Shown: in pieces, positions 1 to 6,219 of the stretch
Numbering within the stretch: the first letter of the stretch is position 1
Layout of the letters: the number at the start of each line of letters is the position of its first letter
Origin: Campylobacterota bacterium
GTDB taxonomy: Bacteria > Campylobacterota > Campylobacteria > Campylobacterales > Sulfurovaceae
Assembly: GCA_013153675.1 (NCBI GenBank)
Contig: JAADEA010000037.1
Coordinates: 1 to 10,153, forward strand
Length of the DNA stretch: 10,153 bases
Direction of reading: 5' to 3'
Position numbers and translations under genes: made by a program
Notes under the pieces: model-generated
Database searches by the model: none
Told to the model about the DNA's origin: nothing
What the model saw: the letters and a program-made list of their open reading frames with translations, nothing else

Positions 1-761
1 CCCATAATATTAAAACCACCATCTACATAGTGAATCTCTCCAGTAACTGCTGAGCTTAAATCACTTAAAAGATACATAGCACTATTTCCCACCTCTTCAA
101 TAGTTACATTTCTCTTTAGAGGTGAATGAGCCGCATTCCACTTTAACATAAAAGAGAAATCATCAATTCCAGCAGCTGCTAATGTTTTAATTGGTCCTGC
201 ACTAATTGCATTTACTCTAACTCCATCTTTTCCAAGATCCTCAGCCAAATATCTAACACTCATCTCAAGAGCAGCTTTTGCAATTCCCATTAAATTATAA
301 TTTGGAATATACTTTACTCCCCCATAATAAGTAAGAGTTAAAATAGAGGAGTTATCCGATAAAATTGGTTTTAACTCTCTTGCTAACTCTATAAAAGAGT
401 ATACAGATATATTCATAGCTATATTAAAGGCATCTTTTGGAATATCTACAAATCTACCACTAAGACCCTCTTTTGGAGAAAAGGCAATAGAGTGCACAAA
501 AAAGTCTATTTTGCCAAAATCTTTTTCTAAAGACTCTTTAAGATCTTTTATCTCTTGAGGCTTTGTAACATCACAAGGATATACTCTCTCTTCACATCCA
601 AACTCTTTTGCAATTGGTTCAACTCTCTTTTTAAATTTATCATTTAAATATGTTAAAGCAAGCTCGGCTCCTTGATCATGACATGCTTTTGCAATTCCAT
701 AAGCAATTGAGTGTTTATTAGCAATACCTAAAATTACACCCTTTTTACCTTTCATTAGCAT
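1..761 (-). CDS. fabI: Enoyl-[acyl-carrier-protein] reductase (NADH) FabI, 3' end missing
   Basis: FabI reduces the trans-2-enoyl-ACP double bond with NADH, the last step of each fatty-acid elongation cycle, in the cytoplasm. I translated the minus strand: 253 whole codons are present, and compared with H. pylori FabI (about 275 residues) roughly 20 C-terminal residues lie beyond the left edge. The Rossmann start reads KGKKGVILGIAN (residues 4-15), with SIAYGIA following at 18-24. The catalytic set is Tyr145, Tyr155 and Lys162 (YNLMGIAK), followed by SAGPIKTLAA (187-196) in the substrate loop. The FabI-type Tyr-x6-Lys spacing separates it from FabG-like reductases. Two ATGs compete, at 761 and 755; AAGGA at 768-772 lies 6 nt from the first, so I chose 761. 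It is divergent from the asparaginase-like gene and is the first gene of its transcript. Confidence 0.96.
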   Translation of the reverse strand, partial: MLMKGKKGVILGIANKHSIAYGIAKACHDQGAELALTYLNDKFKKRVEPIAKEFGCEERVYPCDVTKPQEIKDLKESLEKDFGKIDFFVHSIAFSPKEGLSGRFVDIPKDAFNIAMNISVYSFIELARELKPILSDNSSILTLTYYGGVKYIPNYNLMGIAKAALEMSVRYLAEDLGKDGVRVNAISAGPIKTLAAAGIDDFSFMLKWNAAHSPLKRNVTIEEVGNSAMYLLSDLSSAVTGEIHYVDGGFNIM

Positions 762-843
762 CTGCAATCCTTTTTAAAAGTAATTTTAATATTTTACTAA
801 CTCTTCGTTAGAATATATTTAAATTAATCAAAAAGGAGCCTAA
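762..843. promoter_or_regulatory. Divergent promoter region between fabI and the asparaginase-like gene
   Basis: This 82-nt AT-rich spacer must carry the start signals for both outward genes. On the plus strand TAGAAT (809-814) or TATATT (814-819) could serve as a -10 box. On the minus strand two copies of TAAAAT (plus-strand ATTTTA at 783-788 and 791-796) are candidate -10 boxes for fabI. No convincing -35 boxes are seen, which is usual for the main sigma factor of Campylobacterota. A small inverted repeat, CTAAC-tcttc-GTTAG (797-811), sits between the candidate boxes and could be an operator, but the stem is only 5 bp. Both genes have good Shine-Dalgarno sequences at the edges of the spacer. 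Confidence 0.45.
833..838 (+). promoter_or_regulatory. Shine-Dalgarno AAGGAG that fixes a TTG start
   Basis: A full AAGGAG lies 5 nt (cctaa) before the TTG at 844. The first in-frame ATG comes only at codon 41, well past the conserved TGGT motif, so the TTG is the real start. tatD has nearly the same arrangement (AAGGAG, tctaa, TTG). Confidence 0.8.
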
Positions 844-1332
844 TTGGATATTTCAATTATATCTACTGGTGGAACTTTTAATAAAATATATAACCCAATT
901 AAAGGAGAACTTGAAATTGATAAAGATTCAAAAGCAATAGAAGAGATCTTAAAAAAGTGGAATATGAAAGCAAAAATTATTAATATAATTCATAAAGATT
1001 CACTATTTATGAATGAGAGTGATAGAGAAGAGTTATTAAAAGAGGTTAAAACTCTTCCTCAAAAAAATATTATTATCGTACATGGAACAGATACTATGGA
1101 TATAAGTGCTAAGAAATTAGCTTTGGCAAATTTAGATAAAAGAGTAATATTTACAGGTGCAATGGTTCCATTTAGTATAGATAAAGTAGAAGCTACTGCC
1201 AATTTAGTATCAGCTATAACATTTTGTAATAGCCCTTATCAAAAGGGGGTCTATATAGCTATGCACTCTTTAATTGCTCCTTATAATAAAATTATAAAAA
1301 ATAGAGAAAAAGGAATTTTTGAGCTAATATAA
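844..1332 (+). CDS. Single-domain asparaginase/glutaminase-like protein
   Basis: The 162 residues match the N-terminal domain of L-asparaginases, which hydrolyse asparagine (or glutamine) to the acid and ammonia. Visible motifs are STGGT at 7-11 (nucleophile Thr11 by analogy with E. coli AnsB Thr12), a Ser at 53 in the substrate loop, VHGTDTMD at 79-86 (Thr82-Asp83, the second catalytic pair), and DKRVIFTGAMVP at 98-109, where Lys99 aligns with the catalytic Lys162 of AnsB. The usual enzyme has about 330 residues and a second domain that gives one active-site Glu to a neighbouring subunit; that domain is absent, and the protein ends at a clean TAA. There is no frameshifted remainder downstream, because mrdA begins its 3' end 6 nt later on the other strand. 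There is no signal peptide, so it is cytoplasmic. It may be an active amidase or a binding protein. The TTG start is supported by a strong ribosome-binding site. Confidence 0.85.
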   Translation: MDISIISTGGTFNKIYNPIKGELEIDKDSKAIEEILKKWNMKAKIINIIHKDSLFMNESDREELLKEVKTLPQKNIIIVHGTDTMDISAKKLALANLDKRVIFTGAMVPFSIDKVEATANLVSAITFCNSPYQKGVYIAMHSLIAPYNKIIKNREKGIFELI

Positions 1333-1338
1333 AATATA

Positions 1339-3180
1339 TTAAGGAATGACCTCCATTCCCTCTTCTAACTTCTTAGTTGAATTATTCTCTACTGGATGCT
1401 CCTTAAAATAGCCATGATTATATAGCCACTTATAAATTTTTGCAGCAATTGGTCCAGCAGCACTACCTCCATGCCCTCCATGCTCAATTAATACAGTTAC
1501 TACATATTGAGGATTATCATATGGAGCATAAGTAGTAAGCCAAGCATGAGAGCGATGAAAATATTCCATCTCATCCTCTTTTGCTCTCTTTTTAACATCT
1601 TGAGGAATAGATACAACTTGAGCAGTTCCAGTTTTTCCTGCCACTACTATTGGAAGATTACTCATTGTCTTATATGCAGTTCCTTTTCTTACATTACATA
1701 CATCATACATCCCCTCACGAATAATCTTAAAATAGTATGGATCAAAATCTATCTTTATACTTTTACTTACATATGGCTTTCCATCTATCTCTTTAGCAAA
1801 ATGAGGGGTTGGTAAAATTCCAGTAGCTAAAAATGCCGTATATCTTGCTATTTGCATAGGAGTTACATTATCATACCCTTGTCCAATTGCAGCAATTACT
1901 GTCTCTCCTTTATACCATGGAATTTTATATCTTCTTAATTTCCACTCTTTTGTTGGAATAATTCCTTTATACTCTCTTGGCAAATCTACTCCACTTTTTA
2001 CTCCAAGTCCTATCTTATTTAACCACTTAGCTAAATTATCTATTCCAATTTTTAAAGCCTTATTATAATAGTATACATCACAACTCTCTCTAATAGATTT
2101 TCTCAAATCTACCACTCCATGTCCCCATCTTGACCAACATCTAAATTTATGCCGACTATTCCCAATAGTAATATAACCCCTACAAAATTCAGTCTCATTT
2201 AATAGAGATTTATTTACAGCAGAGACTGCTAAAGCAACACCTGGCTTAATAGTAGAACCTGGAGGATATAGAGCATTTATAAGTTTATTTGTAAATGGAT
2301 GTTTTAAATCATTTTGAAGCTTTTTCCAATCTTTAACACTAATACCACCTACAAATAGATTTGGATCAAAACTTGGAGTACTTACAGCTGCTAAAATAGC
2401 TCCATCTGTTCTCATTACAATAACTACTCCAGCCTCATCTCCTAATAGATCAAATATATATTTTTGCAAATCTAAATCTAAATGGATAACTAAATTTCTA
2501 TTACTAACTGGCTCTTTTTTTTCAATAAGAGCTATCTCTTTATTATAAGCATCAACTTTTGAGATCTTATATCCAAGCTCTCCCTCTAAAACTCTATTGT
2601 AATAATATTCAAGCCCACTCTTTCCAACCTTACCAACAACTTTTACCACCTCATCTTTCTCATTTTCTCTTTTATTTGACCTACCAACATATCCTACAAT
2701 ATGAGCTGTAAGTTTTCCATATGGATAGTAACGTTTTGTCTCTGCTTCTATTTTTATATCTCTCTCAAGAGATAGTTTTGGATATATTTTCATCATTCTT
2801 CCATAAGGAACAAAATCTATAACCTTTATATATTGATGATTATATGGAGAGCTATTTTTTCTATACACCTTCTTTAAAATAGTTACATTTAAATCTGGAA
2901 AATAGCTCTTTAAAACTTTAATATCCTCTTCAAATCTCTTTTTATCTCTTAATAGATGAGGAGCTAAAGAGACTGCAAAACCTATCTTATTAATGGCTAA
3001 AAAGTGTCCTTTAGAATCTATTATCTCTCCTCTAACTGGCTTTAGATAGATCTTTTTTTCAATATTCTCTTTTGCAAGACGCTCATAATAGTAATTAGAT
3101 TTTATACTAATATGATATAGTCTAATGATTAAAAGACTCCATACAGCTATAAATAGAAGCAAAATTAGCTTATATCTCAT
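1339..3180 (-). CDS. mrdA: Penicillin-binding protein 2, peptidoglycan D,D-transpeptidase
   Basis: PBP2 cross-links peptidoglycan during side-wall elongation with the RodA/MreBCD machinery. The 613 residues show one N-terminal membrane anchor (about 3-22), then the PBP dimerisation domain (about 45-220, with RGEIIDSKG at 50-58 and YYPYGKLTAHIVGYVGR at 151-167), then the transpeptidase domain (about 250-590). Active-site motifs are complete: Ser309-Thr-Ile-Lys312 (PPGSTIKP), Ser366-Cys-Asp368 (the SxD form expected for PBP2 rather than SxN), and Lys516-Thr-Gly-Thr519. Length is typical. The ATG overlaps the stop of the upstream membrane-protein gene as ATGA, and I see no Shine-Dalgarno sequence before it, so translation probably depends on coupling. 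It is the last gene of the train and matches the pbp2 position in C. jejuni and H. pylori. Confidence 0.97.
   Translation of the reverse strand: MRYKLILLLFIAVWSLLIIRLYHISIKSNYYYERLAKENIEKKIYLKPVRGEIIDSKGHFLAINKIGFAVSLAPHLLRDKKRFEEDIKVLKSYFPDLNVTILKKVYRKNSSPYNHQYIKVIDFVPYGRMMKIYPKLSLERDIKIEAETKRYYPYGKLTAHIVGYVGRSNKRENEKDEVVKVVGKVGKSGLEYYYNRVLEGELGYKISKVDAYNKEIALIEKKEPVSNRNLVIHLDLDLQKYIFDLLGDEAGVVIVMRTDGAILAAVSTPSFDPNLFVGGISVKDWKKLQNDLKHPFTNKLINALYPPGSTIKPGVALAVSAVNKSLLNETEFCRGYITIGNSRHKFRCWSRWGHGVVDLRKSIRESCDVYYYNKALKIGIDNLAKWLNKIGLGVKSGVDLPREYKGIIPTKEWKLRRYKIPWYKGETVIAAIGQGYDNVTPMQIARYTAFLATGILPTPHFAKEIDGKPYVSKSIKIDFDPYYFKIIREGMYDVCNVRKGTAYKTMSNLPIVVAGKTGTAQVVSIPQDVKKRAKEDEMEYFHRSHAWLTTYAPYDNPQYVVTVLIEHGGHGGSAAGPIAAKIYKWLYNHGYFKEHPVENNSTKKLEEGMEVIP
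1343..1359 (-). terminator. Possible hairpin terminator at the end of the long minus-strand operon
   Basis: The plus strand reads GGAATG-acctc-CATTCC, a perfect 6-bp stem with a 5-nt loop. On the minus strand the stem is formed by the last six sense codons of mrdA (residues 608-613), and it is followed by TTAATATATTTTATATTA, a T-rich but interrupted tail. On the plus strand it is followed by a pyrimidine run (CTCTTCTAACTTCTT), so it could also slow transcription coming from the asparaginase-like gene. It is the only stem-loop I see between the two converging genes. The short stem and broken U tract keep confidence low. Confidence 0.4.
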
Positions 3181-3626
3181 AGCAACACCGCCGCAATAAT
3201 ATCAAATATTAAAGAAAATAGTAAGAGAGGATTAATTCCAATTGAACTTTGAGTAAATATAAAATCATGTATTAAAAGTAAAAAGAAATAGATTAAATCT
3301 ATCATTACCACTGAAATTAGAGCTACACACTTTTCGCATCTTTTTAAAAAGATAAGCTTTTCATAAAAAAATAGATAAAAGAGCACTACTGCAAGAGTAG
3401 TTAATAAAAGTGGCAAAGATAGATTTAACTCTAAATTTAAAAGATATAAAAATGCAAAGAATGAATAGATATATCTTTCTCTTTTTACTCCCAATACTAT
3501 TAAATAGCCACTAAATCCAATAAATAGGGGTAGCTTTACATATATAGAAATAAGCATTGGATAAAATAGCACTATTGCTATTGCAATTATATTTCCTAAA
3601 ATCTTTTTTGCTCTTTTTGATACCAT
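3177..3626 (-). CDS. Small integral membrane protein upstream of PBP2, possibly MreD-like
   Basis: This 149-residue protein is almost entirely hydrophobic. Likely membrane segments lie near residues 10-29, 32-47, 52-69, 71-88, 100-121 and 133-149, with a basic N-terminus (VSKRAKK) and a basic loop at 48-51. A Cys-x2-Cys pair (97, 100) sits just before the fifth segment. Size, topology and position immediately before mrdA fit MreD, the small rod-shape protein encoded next to PBP2 in many bacteria, but no sequence motif proves it. C. jejuni and H. pylori carry a comparable uncharacterised membrane protein at this spot. The start codon overlaps the previous stop as TAATG, and the preceding bases (aaaataaag) contain no good Shine-Dalgarno sequence, so re-initiation after the acetyltransferase gene is likely. 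Confidence 0.85.
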   Translation of the reverse strand: MVSKRAKKILGNIIAIAIVLFYPMLISIYVKLPLFIGFSGYLIVLGVKRERYIYSFFAFLYLLNLELNLSLPLLLTTLAVVLFYLFFYEKLIFLKRCEKCVALISVVMIDLIYFFLLLIHDFIFTQSSIGINPLLLFSLIFDIIAAVLL

Positions 3627-4084
3627 TACTTTATTTTATAAATAAGAGAGATCTCATTACAAATTGGAAAATGGACACACTTAATACAATCTGTCCAAAT
3701 TTTATGATCTGGTACTTTTTCTTTTTCTATCTCCATAAAACCAAGCTTTTTAAAAAATTGTGGCTCATATGTTAAAACCAACACCTCTTTTACTCCTAAC
3801 TCTTTTGCCTCTTTTAAAAGTTTTTGCACTACCTCTTTACCAACACCTCTACCTCTATACTCTTCATCTACAACTAAACTTCTAATCTCTGCTAAATTAG
3901 GAGAGTATATATGAAGAGCTCCAAAACCTACAATCTTATCTTCTATCTCAATTAGAGTATAACTTCTAATATTTGTAGCAATTTCATCATCGCTTCTTGG
4001 TAAAATTATACCCTTTTTTACCTCATTTTGGGCAATTTGCTGCATTCTTGGTATATCTTTTAAAATGGCTTTTCTAACTTTCAA
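3626..4084 (-). CDS. GNAT acetyltransferase, probable short-form N-acetylglutamate synthase
   Basis: The 152 residues form one GNAT domain, which moves an acetyl group from acetyl-CoA to an amine. The acetyl-CoA loop is YRGRGVGK (76-83), preceded by the beta-4 strand EIRSLVVD (66-73); the late FFKKLGF motif (110-116) is also typical. The C-terminus carries Cys133-x2-Cys136-x5-Cys142 in DCIKCVHFPICNE. From memory, this KxW-x-C-x2-C tail marks the short, kinase-domain-free ArgA-type synthases that start arginine synthesis by making N-acetylglutamate; the substrate here is inferred, not shown. The TTG start at 4084 has AAGGA 9 nt upstream and lies inside the last codons of engB (11-nt overlap). 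This gene is not at this place in C. jejuni or H. pylori, so it looks like an insertion into the conserved block. Confidence 0.88.
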   Translation of the reverse strand: MKVRKAILKDIPRMQQIAQNEVKKGIILPRSDDEIATNIRSYTLIEIEDKIVGFGALHIYSPNLAEIRSLVVDEEYRGRGVGKEVVQKLLKEAKELGVKEVLVLTYEPQFFKKLGFMEIEKEKVPDHKIWTDCIKCVHFPICNEISLIYKIK

Positions 4085-4685
4085 TATTAAAAATCCTTTT
4101 TAAAATCTTTTTAATTAATTGTTGATCTCCTCTTTTTTTGCTATTTGAGATTAAAATAGCATCTGGATACTCTTTTTTTAGCTTTGCCATCTCTTTTTGC
4201 TTAAGTTTATCTACTTTAGTAAATACAGTAAAAATTACTTGATCTTTTCTTTTAATACTCTCTAAATACTCTCTTACTCTTTTATCTATATCTAAATTAA
4301 AATGTCTTGCATCTACTAAATGTATAAAGATTCTAATTGATTCTCTATTTTCTAAAAATTCAACTAAATCCCTTTGCCACTCTCTTTTTAAACTCTTAGA
4401 GACTTTAGCAAATCCAAATCCAGGTAAATCTACAAAGGTTAAAGGATATATTTCATTGTTATATTTATAATCTATATTAAAAAAATTTATCAATTGAGTC
4501 TTTCCTGGAGTAGAAGAGCTCTTTGCTAAATTTTTTCTTTGAGTAAGTAGATTAATAGTAGAACTTTTTCCCACATTTGATCTACCCAAAAAAGCAACCT
4601 CGCTCCTAATAGGAGGTGGAGCATCTTTTATAGATTTAGCTGAAGTAACAAACTCAGCTTTTGCTACTCTTATATCACCACTCAC
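4074..4685 (-). CDS. engB: Ribosome biogenesis GTPase EngB (YihA/YsxC)
   Basis: EngB is an essential TrmE-Era type GTPase that helps assemble the 50S ribosomal subunit. All G motifs are present in the 203 residues: G1 GRSNVGKS (34-41), switch I region SSTPGKTQ (57-64) with the family TPGKT, G3 DLPGFG (86-91), G4 TKVD (156-159) and G5 near SNSKK (180-184). The PGFG form of G3 and overall length are typical for this family and separate it from Era and Der. The start is GTG at 4685, directly after the lptA stop (TAG then GTG, no spacer); its AAGGAG at 4695-4700 lies within the lptA lysine-rich tail, 9 nt upstream. The next in-frame ATG is far inside the gene. The engB position between lptA and the pbp2 block is conserved in C. 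jejuni and H. pylori. Confidence 0.97.
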   Translation of the reverse strand: MSGDIRVAKAEFVTSAKSIKDAPPPIRSEVAFLGRSNVGKSSTINLLTQRKNLAKSSSTPGKTQLINFFNIDYKYNNEIYPLTFVDLPGFGFAKVSKSLKREWQRDLVEFLENRESIRIFIHLVDARHFNLDIDKRVREYLESIKRKDQVIFTVFTKVDKLKQKEMAKLKKEYPDAILISNSKKRGDQQLIKKILKRIFNIES

Positions 4686-5195
4686 CTACTTTTTCTCCTT
4701 TTTAGCATTTTTACCCTTTTTATCTTTACTATTTTGATTTTTATCTTTCATCTTAAATATAAATTTAACAGATTTTCCCTTCTTTAGGCTCCTTGCTTTA
4801 ACATATCTTCTTTTATTATCAATATAAAGATCATCCCCCCACATCTCTCTCTTTTTTAAAATATCATTAACATAGACTCTACCTTTTAAGTAGTATCTAT
4901 CCTCCTGAGGAAAATATCTTAAAAAATCACACTTACCTTTAATATTTTGTTCATTATCTCTTATAATAAACCTTACATTGCCAATTGCTTGATACTCTTT
5001 TGTCTCATTATTCTCATCTAAAAATACAATCAACTTATTTGCCCAAATTTCGCTCTCTCCCCTCTTTGCATAAGCATTACCCACAAAAATAGCTCTATTT
5101 TTACTCTCTTCATACTCAAAATTATCAGAAGTAACTACTAAGTTATTTCCAAAAAGAGCCAAGATGAGCATAAAAAGCAATATAAAATATCTCAT
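4686..5195 (-). CDS. lptA: Lipopolysaccharide transport periplasmic protein LptA
   Basis: LptA forms the periplasmic bridge that carries LPS from the inner-membrane LptBFGC complex to LptDE in the outer membrane. The 169 residues start with a signal peptide (hydrophobic core about 3-16, cleavage unclear), followed by a beta-rich OstA-type domain: SDNFEYEESKNRAIFVGNA (23-41), EIWANKLIVF (49-58) and EYQAIGNVRFI (67-77) show the repeating strand pattern of the family. Identification rests on that pattern plus the kdsC-lptC-lptA order known from many Gram-negatives. The last 20 residues are half lysine (150-169), an unusual disordered basic tail. ATG at 5195 has AAGGAG at 5203-5208, 7 nt away; the gene follows lptC after 12 nt. 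Confidence 0.9.
   Translation of the reverse strand: MRYFILLFMLILALFGNNLVVTSDNFEYEESKNRAIFVGNAYAKRGESEIWANKLIVFLDENNETKEYQAIGNVRFIIRDNEQNIKGKCDFLRYFPQEDRYYLKGRVYVNDILKKREMWGDDLYIDNKRRYVKARSLKKGKSVKFIFKMKDKNQNSKDKKGKNAKKEKK
4695..4700 (-). promoter_or_regulatory. engB Shine-Dalgarno embedded in the end of lptA
   Basis: The minus strand reads AAGGAG 9 nt before the engB GTG. The same bases encode lysine and glutamate near the end of LptA (KKEKK), so ribosome binding for engB overlaps lptA translation. It supports GTG at 4685 as the engB start. Confidence 0.7.
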
Positions 5196-5207
5196 TATAC
5201 CTCTCCT

Positions 5208-5714
5208 TTAATCTTTAACCACAAATCGTCCATAAACTCTCTTAGCCCGTGCTATACCCTTTTTCATATCATAAAATAGATTATACCCTTTTACAAAATT
5301 TTTATCATCTGTTACGTCAAAATATCCTTTTGTCTTTAAAATTTTTCTTAACCTATTATAAATTGCATAATTTGCATTATATATTGCCCCATTTACCTTT
5401 ATAATATGAACTTTTCCATTTAAAATTAGAGTATTTCCTTTTGCAATCCCCTCTTTTGAAGTGCATCTTTTTATTTTACTATCATTATAAACTAAATCTT
5501 TAACTACCCATCTATTAGGATATTTAATAGCCTTCTTACCTACTAATTTATCTTTTATACCACTTTGATTTATCTCATATGAGATAAATTTTTCAGCCTC
5601 TATCTCTATCTTTTGACTCTTTTTTGCCTTTTGATCTTTTTGCTTTATTAAAGAGGGCTCAAAAAAGAATAGTAAAACTATTAATACTACAAAAAATATC
5701 TCAATTTTACTCAC
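5208..5714 (-). CDS. lptC: LPS export protein LptC, inner-membrane anchored
   Basis: LptC takes LPS from the LptBFG transporter and hands it to LptA. The 168 residues have an N-terminal membrane anchor (about 5-20) and then a periplasmic beta-rich domain; the segment VKGYNLFYDMKKGIARAKRV (141-160) is the type of closing strand pair (G..L.YD...G..RA..V) seen in LptC proteins. Sequence conservation in this family is low, so the call leans on topology, size and position between kdsC and lptA. The start is GTG at 5714, with a GGGGAG 9 nt upstream; the first codons overlap the end of kdsC by 8 nt. No in-frame ATG would keep the membrane anchor, which supports GTG. Confidence 0.88.
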   Translation of the reverse strand: MSKIEIFFVVLIVLLFFFEPSLIKQKDQKAKKSQKIEIEAEKFISYEINQSGIKDKLVGKKAIKYPNRWVVKDLVYNDSKIKRCTSKEGIAKGNTLILNGKVHIIKVNGAIYNANYAIYNRLRKILKTKGYFDVTDDKNFVKGYNLFYDMKKGIARAKRVYGRFVVKD

Positions 5715-6219
5715 TACTCTCTACTCCCCAAAGTTCTAAAAATCTCTTTTTTAATCCTTCATACTCAATCAAATATTCAATAGCCTCTCTTACTGCCCCA
5801 TCTCCCCCACTTTTTGATAAAGTTATCTTTGCAGCCTCTTTTGCATAAATTGTGGCATTATTTACTGCAAAAGAGAGTTGAGAATTTTTTAAAATATGAT
5901 AATCATTAATATCATCTCCCACTACTGCCACATTTTGCCAAGAAAGTTTTTCTTTTTTTAAAATCTCTTCTAAAGCCTCTTTCTTATTTGAACTCTTTTG
6001 AACTAAATAGTCTACTCCAAGCTCTTTTGCTCTTTTTTTAACAATCTCTGATTCTCTTCCTGTAATAATTGCAACTTTTTTCCCAAGTTTTCTCCAGCTA
6101 ACAATTGCTAATCCATCCTTTACATCAAAAACCTTTAACTCTTTATTATCATTAGTATATACTATTTTACCATCTGTTAAAGTTCCATCCACATCTAATA
6201 CTAATAGCTCTATACTCAC
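5707..6219 (-). CDS. kdsC: 3-deoxy-D-manno-octulosonate 8-phosphate phosphatase KdsC
   Basis: KdsC removes phosphate from KDO-8-phosphate to give KDO, the sugar that joins lipid A to the LPS core. It is a cap-less HAD-family hydrolase, active as a tetramer in the family. In the 170 residues the motifs are DVDGTLTDG (9-17; nucleophile Asp9 and acid/base Asp11), ITGRES (51-56; Thr53), a conserved Lys around 75-79, and GDDINDY (101-107; Mg-binding Asp102/Asp103). The SGGDGAVREAIEYLI segment (137-151) is characteristic of KdsC. Length is normal. The start is GTG at 6219, overlapping the hisB TGA as GTGA, with AAAGGG 6 nt upstream inside the hisB tail. It leads the LPS genes lptC and lptA. Confidence 0.96.
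   Translation of the reverse strand: MSIELLVLDVDGTLTDGKIVYTNDNKELKVFDVKDGLAIVSWRKLGKKVAIITGRESEIVKKRAKELGVDYLVQKSSNKKEALEEILKKEKLSWQNVAVVGDDINDYHILKNSQLSFAVNNATIYAKEAAKITLSKSGGDGAVREAIEYLIEYEGLKKRFLELWGVESSE

Noticed and set aside
844..1332. The asparaginase-like gene as a truncated pseudogene
   Set aside because: Strong ribosome-binding site, intact catalytic motifs, no stop or frameshift, and no leftover second domain downstream.
1507..1815. Open frame of about 100 codons on the plus strand within mrdA
   Set aside because: It lies wholly opposite well-conserved transpeptidase sequence, has no ribosome-binding site and gives a low-complexity Ser/Ile/Tyr-rich protein.
1339..3180. SxD instead of SxN as the second active-site motif of PBP2
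   Set aside because: Ser-x-Asp is the normal form in PBP2 proteins, so it is not a lost residue.
3557..3775. Plus-strand open frame across the GNAT/MreD-like junction
   Set aside because: It is antisense to two supported genes and its Phe/Leu-rich product is the expected mirror of AT-rich coding DNA.
5624..5848. Plus-strand open frame over the kdsC/lptC overlap
   Set aside because: It is antisense to both genes and has no start signal or recognisable motif.
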